Assembly: GCA_933207985.1 (NCBI GenBank) | Contig: OW240914.1 | Location: 130,281,019-130,345,018 of the forward strand | Length of the DNA: 64,000 nt | Origin: Pelobates cultripes | Taxonomy: Eukaryota; Chordata; Amphibia; Anura; Pelobatidae | Reading direction: 5' to 3' | Shown here: in pieces, positions 43,109 to 55,354 of the stretch | How the letters are laid out: every line of letters starts with the position of its first letter | How positions within the stretch are numbered: the stretch's first letter is position 1 | Position numbers and translations under genes: made by a program | Notes under the pieces: model-generated | Seen by the model: the letters and a program-made list of their open reading frames with translations, nothing else | The model's database searches: none | Told to the model about the DNA's origin: nothing

Positions 43109-44234
43109 CTCAGGACATGCCTATAGGAAAAACAGTGACAGAGCCACTTTAAATCATCACAGATTTAGGTGCACATTCGCAGGATTTAATTATGACATCT
43201 AAAATTTTAAAGCAGTGGGACACTCCAAATACCATAACCATCACAGTTAATTTTAGTGTAAATGGTGAAACAAATCATTGGGCACTGGGCCCCAGGTTTA
43301 TGTCAAACCGTCCTCTGCCACCTGTTGGTAAAAATTAAGGGATATTGAGTTCAGGAGCCAGAGGGTTAAGGCTGTACACCCCTCATCTATAACCTATTAT
43401 TGGCCCCAGGAAGCTGAATGTACTGGCATTGAATGGATTGGGGGGAATGGATTCTACTCTGCTTGTCCACTCATATTGCACATGGTCTGTACACATGAAT
43501 TGGAGAGATGGGAAGCTGTAGCATGACACAGACAAACTGCAGAGATAATTTGTTACCAAATGGGAGGATGTCAACATAGGAAATTGAAAAATAATGTGAT
43601 GGTGTTGTTAAATAGGAGTTTCCCAATCCTTTTCTTAAGTGTCCATTTTAAATATGGGTTCAAGGTTACAATCATTTAAACACAAGTATCATAATTACCG
43701 TATCAGCCAATTAGACTAATTAATCTGCACATAGGTGACAGTACTGTATATCTCCTTAAAGTGGGGAAAATCATGGAAACTTCATACTGCAAGGTGGCTT
43801 TATAAGTAGTGCTACCCAGGAATCTTTTAAAAATGTTTCCTTTAAAGGTGAAATATGTTCACCTCAGGACAGGGTCAATGATGGGGGTGTGCATGTTCTG
43901 TGAATGTAGCTGGTACCAGGTCAAGATGTCCCATTAGACCACTGCTTAGTGTGACGATCATGCTCCCCTGTGCAATGCAGAGTTTAATGCGACATTTACA
44001 TTGCTAAAGTTAATGAATGGAATGTGTAAACCCAGAGTAATGCCATAATGGCTATTAAAGGACACACATTGGCATCCTGAAGCCTGCATTTAGTTTTTCA
44101 GACTCACAGCGCACAGAAGTCAGTTTTAAGTTCCACTGGCTGATTCACCAGCAGGTTGAAAATCCTAACTGACAAGATGTAGGGTTAAATTGTGTATATG
44201 CGTATCAGTTTGTGTCAGTGTATATGTGCATACA

Positions 44235-44540
44235 ACGCAGCATTCAAACGCCAACACTACACACAAATACACCCCTGCATTCAAACGTCAATGCTACATA
44301 CAATCACACCTCTGTATTAAAACACCAACATTTAATATAAACACATACCTGCAATCAACCATTCCATTGCAAACACTACACACAAGTATACCACCGCTTT
44401 CAAATCGCAACAGTACATATAAACACACAACTGCATTCAGATGCCAACAATACACACAAATAACCCCCTGCATTCACAGACATACTCCATACAAAAACAT
44501 GCCTACATTCAAACACACAAACACTGCTCAGTGCTAAATA
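44235..44540. repeat. 36-bp-class minisatellite
   Basis: About eight diverged units beginning GCATTCAAACGCCAACACTA and ending ACACCCCT. The 115-aa frame is a repeat artefact. Confidence 0.8.
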
Positions 44541-44695
44541 CAATTCTGCAAGTATGGGAAAATTATAGACTCCCAGCTGGCAAAACATTGTGGAACTTGT
44601 ACAACAGATGGGGATTTGCCTTTGGCCACCCTTGCGATGGGAGGGGGCAAAAAAAGTCTTGCATCAAGCCGTTCTCTAAGTTAGTTATGCCACTG
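44541..44695. mobile_element. hAT-like right end
   Basis: Ends TAAGTTAGTTATGCCACTG, a typical hAT right terminus (reverse complement CAGTGGCATAACTAACTTA). It may close an element carrying the minisatellite at 44235; the left end and target duplication were not found. Confidence 0.5.
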
Positions 44696-44827
44696 GGCTC
44701 AAATATTTTGTACTAACTGTATTTCAACTGTAGTTACTCTTAGAAGTGAGGGATCCAAGGGAGTCTAAGGTACTGTATTTTAATAGGAAGCAAGTACAGT
44801 TATTCAAATGATTTCATAATTATACTT

Positions 44828-45813
44828 TGTGGCGGAACCAACCTCGCCACTGGCCACTGGAGGAGCCTGGTCGCCCGCCTCCTGCCGCTGGACTATGGCC
44901 AGCTGTTCTTTTTCCCTGCAGAAAGGCTGGTTCGTGCCTTTCTGCGGACTGTTAAAGTCACAAACACCGCTGAGTCGCCGACCTCCCTTCTCCTACCTGC
45001 AGTCAATTATCCGAACACCGGTTCATTCGGTACTTTACTGTTTAAACCATGCTACCCCAGATAACTATGCCATGGAGCCCAGCCGTATACTGAGACTGTA
45101 TGAAAGACTTTGGCTCCATGGCGATTGAACTGTATGTATGTGATCTGAGCGCCATCTGGTAATAATATGCGCTCAGATCTAAGCTATCTGGGGATAGGTA
45201 GAATGTGTATGTTCTATGTGATAAATGTAACAGTATGTATTTTCATGTCTTTTATTGTCCTTTGTCTGCCATGTGGTTAATGGAGTTTTGCCTCTGTCCT
45301 TGGAGATAATTGGATTACTTCCCAATTATCTCCAGGACAGAGAGGAGGGATTGTGATGCTTTGTGGGATTGTAAGCTTGTGATTGGTCTATGTCCAATAT
45401 GTTTCCCAGTCTTCCATCTGGTCCCCTAGGGGAGTGTCCACCAGGTGGGAGACCTGCATAAAAGCCGGGCAGGTAGCCCCAGTAAATCAGTTCTGCTTGA
45501 CCCTCAAAATGAAGTGTCGTCTCGTTCTTGGGGGGAGTTGGATTGTATGCTGTTACAGTGCGACTGCCAGGAGTGTAAGCTGTATGTTTTTTCCTGTTCG
45601 GCTGTTTAACAGCACTCGTGTGTTCGAGAGTTGGAGAATACCTGTGTTTCTGGTTCCGGTGTTGGTGAATTCGTATGTTTCCTGTTCGGGAGTTTGAGTA
45701 TTCATGTGTTTGCAATTCGGGAGATTGGTGCTTGCAGCAGCTGTTCATGTATTTAAAAGGGGAATATCGCCTAAACGGTTTTTAACCTCTTGTGTGCAAA
45801 ACGGTCCGTTACA
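44828..45813 (+). mobile_element. Solo Ty3/gypsy LTR
   Basis: 986 bp from TGTGGCGGAACCAACC to GGTCCGTTACA, TG...CA. Contains ATAAAAGCCGGGC (45460), a TATA-like box before a transcription-start-like region, and the perfect 11-bp hairpin GATCTGAGCGC...GCGCTCAGATC at 45142-45179. Related to the LTRs at 27052 (minus strand) and 32826. No internal sequence or clear target duplication, so a solo LTR from recombination is the simplest reading. Confidence 0.75.
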
Positions 45814-47515
45814 TTATTTTCTGCTTATTTCTATTCTACTCTACTCTTGGAAGCTGAAATGCTCTGGCAGCTTCATACAGCAAAGTAAAAAAGGAAGGAT
45901 GGTGAATTTAGGGCATGCAAGTGTCTACTTATGCAGTATTTGTGACAGCAAAAACCACAAGCACAGATGGAACTTTGTAGCACAACTACTAACTATAATA
46001 TCCTCTCACCTAATACTCTATCTAAAAAAAACATTACAGAAAAACAAATAAGTAGTTCCTGAAAACAACGTGTAATACGAAATGGAAATCTCAAAAATAC
46101 AGATCATCATTGACCCCCACAGGCAAAATTGTGGTAATTGAAGAATTTGATATTTACTTGAGAAATTTTACAACTGCAGTACACATTACATGAACACAGC
46201 ACAGTTTCCATAATCCAGAATAGATTATGGTCGTTTAGGCTTTCATGCCTAGTCACTGTACTGTATGTTTTTTTTCTGGGAATGAAAGTGCTAACAAGTC
46301 CGGGATTCATGGGCCGTGTCATTGTCGGCATTATCTAGTGTTCCTCACAGAGTACCAGTAGGAAGAGGTGGGAAAGGATGATCACTTTATAGTATATTCA
46401 GCTCTCCTGGCTGCACAGATAAAGAGGCTTGCACAAATTGAGACACAAGATAAGTGATTATTTTTCGGCTTACAGTGGCCTGACATGAGCACATATTTGA
46501 GCTGTATTTGTGTAAGTTGCCAGGAGAGATTACAGCTTCCTATACATTTTTACTACATGTAAACTGGTTAAAGATATTCATTTAAAGTGGCATTACTAAG
46601 CAAGACCTTATCAACCTCTCCCCTGAGTGATTTTCATGAACTCTTCAGATAACGTAGTATGCTCTTCTATACAAACAGAAATCATTTTACGTGGATGTAT
46701 TCATATGCTGATATTACCGCTTGGACTTGAATTACTGTAAGTTATATTGCTGTGAGACCCTGCGATGCACTTTGTTACAGCAAAGTTTGATGATTGCCCT
46801 ATGTAATAATTCCAGATATTCCTAACTTTAGTTACGTAAAGTCTCAATTTTATTGAAAACAGGAGGTCAGTATTATGTTGTAACTTTCTTTACTACTCTT
46901 ACAGCAGCGAATATGAAAAACAAAAAAGCTATTTAACAATAAAAACTTTCAAAATCCAATGGACATAACTGCTAATAACATATCAACCAATCACAGCCAA
47001 GTCCAGACTATAAAAGGTACTGTGTGGCATGTTCGTACTCTTTCTGGTCAACAATTCAGTAATTCAATATTTCCATAAAGAGTATAAAAAAAAATATAAA
47101 AAAGGAGAAATTATATGAAGAACAATAACATCCCAAATGTATTGAGCAAAAAACTGATGAGAAGGATGACCAACCATAACAAATATTTTCGCATTTGTGA
47201 CCAAGTCTCCAATTATGCTGAAACAGTAAAATCTATGTAAATAAAAGAATAAAACAAAGGAAATATGTTATAGACATGGTGATTAAGTAAACATAAAGTG
47301 GGGGATAATACTCACCTCTTGTCTTTAATAAAATTGTTACCTTAAGTTACTAAAGTTAGAAAAATCTAAAATCTTATTTATGACAGGAATATTATATTAT
47401 GCTAGTTTAAAGCTAAAAACAGTCTATGGTCTAAAACATGCATACTAACATGAGGATAAGGTTTAAAGTAAAATTACCTAAATGTAGATTCTAAAGACCA
47501 GTTAGTTTGGTTTCC
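45814..47515. other. Unassigned intergenic DNA
   Basis: No gene, RNA gene or recognised repeat. Confidence 0.4.
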
Positions 47516-47902
47516 TTAAAGGACCACTATAGTGCCAGGAAAACAAACTTGTTTTCCTGGCATTATAGGGTCTTTGGGTCCTCCCCACCCTCTGCGTCCC
47601 ACTACCGCCGGGCTGAAGGGGGAGGAAGGGGTTAAACACTTACCTTTCTCCAGCGCCGGGCTTCCTCAGTCCATACTCAATGCTTTCCTATGGATGGCAG
47701 CGGCAGCAGCGTGAGAAGCGCAGAAGCACCTCTAGCGGCTATCAATGAGACAGCCACTAGAGACTGGATTAACCCTAGAGAAAACATAGCAGCTTCTCTG
47801 AAACTGCTATGTTTACAGCTGCAGGGTTAACCCTAGATGGACCTGGCACCCACACCACTTCATTGAGCGGAAGTGGTCTGGGTACCTATAGTGGTCCTTT
47901 AA
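47516..47902. mobile_element. TTAA-flanked MITE, copy C
   Basis: 387 bp with a perfect 17-bp inverted terminus TTAAAGGACCACTATAG / CTATAGTGGTCCTTTAA. Left subterminal hairpin GCCAGGAAAACAA...TTGTTTTCCTGGC and right hairpin near CCACACCACTTC...GAAGTGGTCTGG. The AAACTGCTATGTTTACAGC block is shared with copy B. No transposase. Confidence 0.88.
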
Positions 47903-48660
47903 CTTGGTAAGACACCAAAGCTTTGAGGATAGACCGAAAGGGAGGCAGATGAATTGCAGATTAATTTTTTTGTTTCTCCCATATAAACAGAAGGTTTGAT
48001 AGTCCGGATGGATAGGAACTGTCAGATTTGCATAATTCAAGTCTATTTTGACTATCCAGTGTCCCGGTTTCAGAAGATCGTGAAGACAATGAATTCCTTA
48101 CATTTTGAAGTTATTGTATCTGAGCCATTGATTGTGATATTTCAGATTGATGACCAATCGAAAGCCTTTGTCCTTTTTGTAAACTAGAAACATGTTGCTC
48201 ATAATTCTGGGAATAATATTATAGAAGCGGTACCCGTAATGAAAAATATGATTACTATTTCCATAAACTTTCTGGGTTTTACAAATTAAACATCTAACTG
48301 TATTGAATTGAAACCTAAACTACAATATTTAGGCAAAAATAAATGATTTTGGAAAATTCTCCATTTTGTAATTCGGTTTTTAGTTCAATATAACTTAGTA
48401 TTTTGTTAATATACCATTGTGTGTTCATTACATGAAATAGAATCAGATCAATTCTGCCAAATATATGTTCAATCATTTGTCTTGTAAAACTCATGGAAAA
48501 AGTACTCTGTAGGACTTATATTGATGCTAAACTGCTTGAGACCATTTTTTTTGCTCATTGTTTTTTTGCTCATTGTTAGCTTTTAAGCCAGATAAAACGT
48601 TACTATTATTTTTAGTTTTTCTGTATTTTAAATTTAGAGTAATAAAACCTCACAGTTTAA
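47903..48660. other. Unassigned DNA
   Basis: AT-rich; no supported feature. Confidence 0.4.
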
Positions 48661-48724
48661 AAAAAATAAATGAATGAATGCAGGCCATTTCCGTGTTTGG
48701 CTCATTCTGCTGGACTGTATGCTA

Positions 48725-48860
48725 AGGACTGGATTGGCCCATTGGGATATTGGGGAATTTCACGATGGACCGGCATACCTTTAGGGCCACTTAAGGAAGC
48801 AATTCCTGTCAGAATGGAGAGAGGATGCAGAAGATCCTCCACCATGGTCTGCTTTGCCAT
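48725..48860. repeat. Dispersed repeat related to 15153
   Basis: GACTGGATTGGCCCATTGGG and GGGGAATTTCACGATGGACC are related to 15155-15195. Probably the left part of a hAT-like element; ends not established. Confidence 0.4.
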
Positions 48861-48939
48861 ACTACATAGAAGGAGGTCAAAGACCACAAATGGAGGGTGG
48901 GGCTGGGGGAGAGAAATGAGACCAAAAGGGGGGCTAAGG

Positions 48940-49190
48940 GTAAATGAGACACAAAGAGGGGCTAGGAGAGAATGAGAAACACAAAGTGGCTGAGGATGTG
49001 ATATGTAAAGAGAGGCTGAGAAACAGAAAGTGGCTAAGGATATGAGATGCAAAGAGAGGCTGAGAAACACAAAGTGGCTCAGGATATGAGATGCAAAGAG
49101 AGGCTGGGGGGATGAGACACAAAGAGGCATGGGGGGGATGATATACAAAGAGGGATGGGGATAATGAGACAAAGAGAGGCTTGGAAGTTT
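48940..49190. repeat. Purine-rich minisatellite
   Basis: Units of about 45 bp around GCTGAGAAACACAAAGTGGC and GATATGAGATGCAAAGAGAG, repeated at least four times. Frames on the minus strand are artefacts. Confidence 0.85.
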
Positions 49191-49218
49191 ATGAGACATG
49201 ATATATGATTCTGGCAGT

Positions 49219-49219
49219 A

Positions 49220-49247
<28 letters not shown>
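49219..49247. repeat. (TA)n microsatellite
   Basis: Pure TA, about 28 bp. Confidence 0.9.
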
Positions 49248-49252
<5 letters not shown>

Positions 49253-49280
49253 CATATGTATATTAATGTGTGTATTACTA

Positions 49281-50526
49281 TATACGGTTGTGCTCAAAAG
49301 TTTGCATATTGTTGAAGAATTGGTAATATATATATACTATTTTTTTTTTTAAAAACATGAGTGAGCATGCAAAACACACTTCTTTTACTACTTATGGGAT
49401 TCATATTCAACTGTAGGTAATAAGAGAATGGCAAAATTATAAAACAAAACTTGGCAACAAAAAAAAAAATTAAATGACCTCTGTTCAAAAGTCTGCATAC
49501 CCTTAGTTCTTAATATTGTGTATTGCCCCCTTCAGCTTCAATGACAGTGTCCAGTCTTTTGTAATAGTTGTTTATGAGGCCCCTAATTCTTGCAGGTGGT
49601 ATAGCCGCCCATTCGTCTTGGCAAAATGCCTCCAGGTCATGCTAAGTCATTTGTCATCTTGCATGAACCGCACATTTGAGATCTTCCCAGAGTGGCTCGA
49701 TGAAATTAAGATCAGAAGACTGTGATGGCCACTTCAACTTGGCCTTGTGCTTAGGGTCATTGTCATGCTAGAAAGTCCAAGAACATCCCATGCGCAGCCT
49801 TCGTGCAGAAGAATGCAAATTATCTGACAGTATTTTCTGATAACATGCTGCATTCATCTTGCCATCAATTTTTCACAAGATTCCCTGTGCATTTAGAGCT
49901 TGATTACCTTGTTATGCAGGTGTTTTGATAGTTCTATTCTGCTCGCCATGGCTCAGTATCTAGCCTGCTAAGTGCATCCATGTGAGAGCTAACAAACTCA
50001 TTGACTATTTATACACAGACACTAGACATGTGCAATTCGTTTCGTTCTGAATGCAAATTCGGATGAATTTCAGAAATTTGGACATTCGGATGCTTCCAAA
50101 TGTCCGAAGTGCAGAATTGCCAAATTTCCGAAGTGCCAAATTTCAGAATTGCCAAATTCGGAATGCTGAACCGAATTGCCGAATTTCCAAGTTTCGGAAG
50201 AGCCAAAGTGCTTTGAATTTCTGAAAACAGAAGAGGGTTGGGGTTAGGGGTTGAGGTAGGGTTAGGGTAGGGTTATTGCACTATTATTGTGTCTTTTCTA
50301 TTTTTTAAGATACACACCCTTGGATTTGTACTCTCTCTCCTGACGTATGTAACCTTTATATCTAGCGCTGTTCACTTATTTGTTTTTAAATGGAAAAAAT
50401 GGCTTCATATGGCCACTATCCTTCAATAAAACACTTTTTTTTGCATTATCAGTCATATTTTAAAAATCAATGCCAAATTTTCACAATTTCTGTCAGGGTA
50501 TGCAAACTTTTGAGCACAACTGTATA
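49281..50526. mobile_element. Tc1/mariner-like element, nonautonomous
   Basis: 1246 bp. Terminal repeats at 49281-49308 and 50499-50526 are 28 bp (TATACGGTTGTGCTCAAAAG... on the left) and differ at one position; both are bounded by TA, the Tc1/mariner target. The left interior contains CTTCAATGACAGTGTCCAGT and TAGGGTCATTGTCATGCTAG, which I recognise as typical of this family. I see no transposase catalytic motif. The right half carries an inserted or acquired repeat (50028-50400). Confidence 0.88.
50028..50390. repeat. Nested repeat with CCGAA motifs and GGGTTA-like tract
   Basis: Begins GACATGTGCAATTCGTTTCG, has many GCCAAATTTCCGAA-type short motifs, a GGGTTAGGG-like tract at 50234-50275 (irregular GGGTTAGGGGTTGAGG), and ends near TATATCTAGCGCTGTTCACT. 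Probably a separate frog repeat inside the Tc1-like element; exact edges unknown. Confidence 0.5.
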
Positions 50527-51190
50527 ATTATGCCAATAATATTTACAGATATATTAATATACATGTATAAATATGCATAATACACACAGACATTTTCTTA
50601 ATATAGAATATATATTTAATGAGCACATGTGGGCCCAGTCTTATTGCTGGGTGCACACTCCAGCACAATAATATATCCAAAGTGAAAAGCACAATATATG
50701 ACTTCAAAATAAACAAGTTAAAATAATTTTTTAGAGCTGTGTTACAGCATACATCCACCATTTCAGTCCCATTACCAAACTTTCCTTAATGTATCAAGAT
50801 AGTTGGTGTGAAACATTGATTATATGCAAATGCACTTCTGCTTTAACAAAATTCATTGTGTTGTTTATTTTGAAGCCCTATGAGTGCTTTCTTTCACATT
50901 GGAGTAATAGTTTTCAATATTAAGTTATCTTTTCCACCTCTATATCTGCACACTATGCTGGCGCGATGAATTATTGAGCTGGTGTAGAATTATTTCCAGG
51001 GCTGCTTTTAGTTCCCAGTCCGGCCCTGTGTGTGCTGCAAAGGAGTGAGGGAAATACCCAGACTCCAAGCAAACATTGCTCAGCTGGTCTATTGTTGCAA
51101 GCGAAATGCCTTCTTCCTCATACTTTGTAATTGTTACTTCCTTGTAATCATACTCTTGATTCTCTACAGCATTTCAGACTCTGTGAGACT
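50527..51190. other. Unassigned DNA
   Basis: No supported feature. Confidence 0.4.
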
Positions 51191-51194
51191 TCAG

Positions 51195-51195
<1 letters not shown>

Positions 51196-51234
<39 letters not shown>

Positions 51235-51250
51235 GTCTGTCTATCTATTC
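51196..51250. repeat. (TATC)n microsatellite
   Basis: About eleven TCTA units with one TCTG pair; likely length-polymorphic. Confidence 0.95.
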
Positions 51251-51318
51251 CAACCACTGAAGTAATTGATTATGCTTTCACCGTGACCCCTGTACAACTC
51301 TACACCCTTGCTGAGCTC

Positions 51319-51370
51319 CAGTAGCGGAACTAACGTAGAGAGGGCCCTGTGCAATACATTTTTAAAAAAC
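51319..51370. mobile_element. hAT-like left end
   Basis: CAGTAGCGGAACTAACGTAG followed by AGAGGGCCCTGTGCAATACA, typical of frog hAT left ends. Right end not found. Confidence 0.4.
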
Positions 51371-52240
51371 ATTCCATACCATTAGGGTGGCCAAAAGGTA
51401 GCTCATCATCCATCGTACAATTCCTACAATGGTTTTCCAGCTGGCAATCTACCATTTTCCCACCTTTGCAGAGTTGCATTTAGCACTTAGCAAGGTCAAG
51501 GATAAGAGTAGTCAAAATACGAAGTCAGGTCAAAATCAGAAAACATGCTGAATACTTGAACACATTACCAAGCTACCGAGACCATGACAGGGCAAGGAAG
51601 TAAGGGCAGAGAAGTGCTCATATAGTCTCAGGTAGGCAGTAACTGATGGGGAACAATAATTAACTAATTGTAGGTTTATTAGTGTTCTGTGTTTGCCCAC
51701 TTAACTTTTAGGCTTCACTGTGATTATTAATAAAGCATCACAGTGGCATGTGGCATCAGCACTGACGTTAGAGAAATGTCCAGCATCAGTGCACATGCCC
51801 CCTTGTGTGTGGGAGCATTTGGTGTTGGCCGAATGCAAAGAAGCGGCATGTTAACAGCATTGGCCGAATGAAGAGGAACAGCGCATAGAAATTCAGCGTT
51901 GGCCAAGTGAAGAGGACTACAGTCTGCTATAGTGGTTATGGTGACAGGAGAGCCTTAGTGCCATCCCACGGTAAGTAGACAAATCATTTTACTATTGCTT
52001 GACATCTAACTTGAGTGCCTACTCTGTATCAGGTATTCTCCTGCAGAAGACAGCGGATGGCTCTATAAAAAAAAGCACAGACGATGCATGACCGCGTTCA
52101 TTGGTTGAGAGTGGTCATGTGATAATCTTAGCCAACAAGTATGGTCCTTTATGGTATTGCTTAGCCCACTAGAGCTAACCAGTTTCTCATGCAGGGGCTG
52201 TGGGCACCCAACAGACAAGTTGATAAGTTGTGACACTGTT
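51371..52240. other. Unassigned DNA upstream of LINE
   Basis: No supported gene. 51480-51600 has GGTCAAGGATAAGAGTAGTC and ATCAGAAAACATGCTGAATA, loosely like the LTR tails near 30140 and 31980, but I would not assign it. Confidence 0.35.
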
Positions 52241-52255
52241 AAAATAAACTTCTCA

Positions 52256-53074
52256 GTTCTCAGGCGCATGACAGCCCTGATGGTCACAAAAGAAGACCTT
52301 AATCGGGCTTCTGATAACCTGCACGCGGCACTGAAAACAGAAGTGGCAGGCATCAAAGCGGACATAGCACTCCAAGACACGCGCATAACCGCCATGGAAC
52401 AGCGCGCAGACCACAGAGAAACAACTTAAGGCCACAGATACCGCAATTCACAGACAAGGAGACCTACTGCTAGCCATGCTGCAGCACCTGAAAGATCTAG
52501 ACAACAGGGGCCGCCGCAACAACATACGGGTACGCGGTGTACTGGAGGCGGACGCTCAGGGGAAAACATTATGGAAACCGTCACCCAGCTCTTCCGCATT
52601 ATCCTCCGTGAATATGCACTGGACCACTTCAGATTTGACAGGGCCCACAGAGCCCTCAGACCGCACACGGCAGATGGCACCCCGCGAGACATAGTCTGCT
52701 GCATTCACTCCTTTACGCTAAAGGAACAAATAATGCTGAAGGCCCGCTCCCGCACCCACTGGACTTACAGAGGCGCGGAGGTCACCCTCTACAACGACCT
52801 GTCTCCACTTACCCTGGACACCAGACGCACCTTGAGACCAGTGACTACTGCATTACGGGACAGAAGCATCCCTTATAGATGGGGATACCCCTTCAGCATA
52901 AATGTCCGCCATCACAACGAATTGGTTTTGGCCCGGTGCCCAGAAGACATACCTACCTTCCTGCAAAAACTGGAACTGTCTAACATCACAGTGCAGAACT
53001 GGATCCTTCACCCTCTGGAGCTCAGGCCACAACCACAAAGACCACCACGCCGCCGAGGCAGAGAATCACAGTAG
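52256..53074 (+). pseudogene. Tx1/L1 LINE ORF1 (5'-truncated)
   Basis: Starts inside the coiled-coil region (KEDLNRASDNLHAALKTEVA in the frame of 52151-52429). One frameshift near 52430-52450 leads to LDNRGRRNNIRVRGV, the RRM-entry motif of L1 ORF1p, and another near 52562 returns to the first frame: FRFDRAHRALRP, GTPRDIVCCIHSF and LKARSRTHW, then the C-terminal domain with LTLDTRRTLRPVTTALRDRS. It ends with a basic tail at 53074. L1 ORF1 proteins bind RNA as trimers; this copy is broken by two frameshifts and the missing N-terminus. Confidence 0.82.
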
Positions 53075-55354
53075 CACAGCTCGAGGCTGGATCTGGCCCA
53101 ACCTGAAGAGTAGCCGCACGCCACACCACCGGTAGGACCCGTTCCGCACAGCCCACACACCTTTCCGACACCAACCCAGCGAGCACAACCTTGCCACGGT
53201 CCTAACTGCCTGCCACACCGACCGATACCCTCACCTGGAACCAAGAACTCTGAACCTCGGTAAGCCACATGACCCCCACCCCGACATGTAAAACCCCAAA
53301 AGGCATGGGCACCATACCCACTCATCACTTGGGCGAGGGGACCATGGGGGAAGGGGGACATCAGCCACACATGCTACAGAGCCCTAATGGCATGCACAAC
53401 CCGACATGGGCAACCTGACCCATCGATCTAAGTTGCAAGAGGGGACAGAGACGGAGACAATGGGGAGAAGGGCAACACGCCCCCCCCCCCAAAAAAAAGA
53501 GACACTCACGGGTGGGACTACACGAAAGGAGGGAAATTGACCACGTTTGGGAGGGCAAAAGGGAGCACCAAGGGGGGGATTTAAAAAAAAAATAATAATA
53601 ATAATAATAAAAAATAAAAGAACATACCCGGAAACCATGGACATCACACTTCAAACCCAGACCTGAGGCTCCTCCTCTGTCGTGGAGCACTAGGTCCCTG
53701 TCGGACAGCCGCTGCCTGTGACCCCAAGCCACAACAGGTTGAACTGGCAGAATGAAGAGGCAAAATTAAATGCCAGGTATTACATTCTACAGTATTCCTC
53801 CCTGAGGTGGGAAAATAACAACACAGATGTTATTTATAGGCATGGTTTTATAATTCTAGAGGTCCCAGAAAATGTTTAAAGCTGATGCATGTTGTCAAAG
53901 TTCCACTATTATAGGCTATTGCAGAGCGTGACTGTTTAGATATCTATCCTAAATGAATCAACACATTGATTGTTTCAGGTGAAATACTCTGACAGGGAGA
54001 CAACTTAATTTATGCTATGAATGTGTTTTTGGCTACTCAAAGCAAAATGTCTGACCCCATTAGGCATCATACAGGGATGATCACCCTATGAAAGATGTGA
54101 GGACACGCCATTACGCTGCAAGACCTAACTACTACGGCATGTGGGGTCAGGACAGGCGGTTGGCACACTCACAAGCAAAAACCTAGAAAAGCACTCCAGG
54201 CTCCACATAGGCAACACCACGAACTAGAATTCACAGACTGGAAACAAAATAACTTTTCAACACAAAATGGTCAGTGTGAACGAGTAGGACACAACGGCAA
54301 CACACCGAACAGTCACACTACAAGTCCTGGAAACACATAGGACCATAATCTGCAAATCACACCTCAGGACTGGTATCAGTTAGAGCACATACCCCCCAAT
54401 TTCACAATATCATAACGTGTCCCCTCACGCACCGTATAACCCTACTCCCCCCACACTCAAAAAAAAAAAATAAGGATCATAATATTAAAATAAAACACCA
54501 AGCCCTCGATAACTTCCTAGGCAAGGACAGTCAAACGCACACAAATGACATACAACTTATGAACAACCGATACACACGGACGCAGTCCGAACATACCCCC
54601 CCCCACAGACACTTGGCCACCCGAGGAAAGACGGTCACACTAGTGACAGGGAGAAGAGACAGGAAGGGAAGAGCACACACAGATAAGCAGAAAGGAAAGG
54701 AGAAGAGGTTTACACCACTGATACAAATAGATCACGGAGCACAGGGGTGGAGGTGCGGAAGCTAGCTGAAAGCATGGCCGAACACGAATACTGGACAATA
54801 CTACTGAACCCATAGATAAGTTCAGATCACATATGTGAGCAGGCTACGACAAATTCACAACTTCACATGGTGGAGGACCTTCATTATAGACAGTACTCAC
54901 TCTACCCACGGGAATACACCTCCACAGGAGGACAACACACCCAACACACCATGAACCACTATCACCTGCCGACAGGGCAGAGAGACACGCACACCACCCG
55001 TGTGAACAATAGTTACGGTGGTGAGTTGGCGGGCCTCGGGCAGGGACACCTCCGGAATGGGGTCTCTGCGGTCACACAGATCACCTTACTGGAGCAAGGT
55101 TGGCGATCTAGACAGGATCGACCACCGACACAACACGACTACTACACACTCATGACTAACAACATAACACACGAGACCTGAGGGTGACACAGGGTGCTTA
55201 CGACACCCGCACCCCCCCCCTCTGGCGTCACTGGGCTGTGCCCACGACGCGGCATATATGGCGGAGAGTGGCTCCCCAGGCCGCCCGCGTGGCGTGCGCC
55301 TACCGCGAGCCTCCTCCCCCATGGGGTCATTGTACCGCCCTTGACCCCTCCGCA
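53075..55354 (+). other. ORF1-ORF2 spacer of the LINE
   Basis: Long low-GC to CA-rich spacer with C-runs, A-runs (53581-53620, ATA repeat) and no domain. Segment 53745-54120 differs in composition and might be a separate insertion, but I see no terminal repeats or duplication. Confidence 0.5.

Larger units (their letters stand above)
42788..44234. other. Mostly unassigned DNA
   Basis: Apart from the LINE tail (42945), a G-run (43076-43108) and a short TTAA MITE-like piece (43208-43270, GGGACACTCCAAATACCATA), I see no supported feature. Confidence 0.4.

Noticed and set aside
53361..53732. 123-aa minus-strand frame inside the LINE spacer
   Set aside because: Antisense to an established LINE and low complexity in part.
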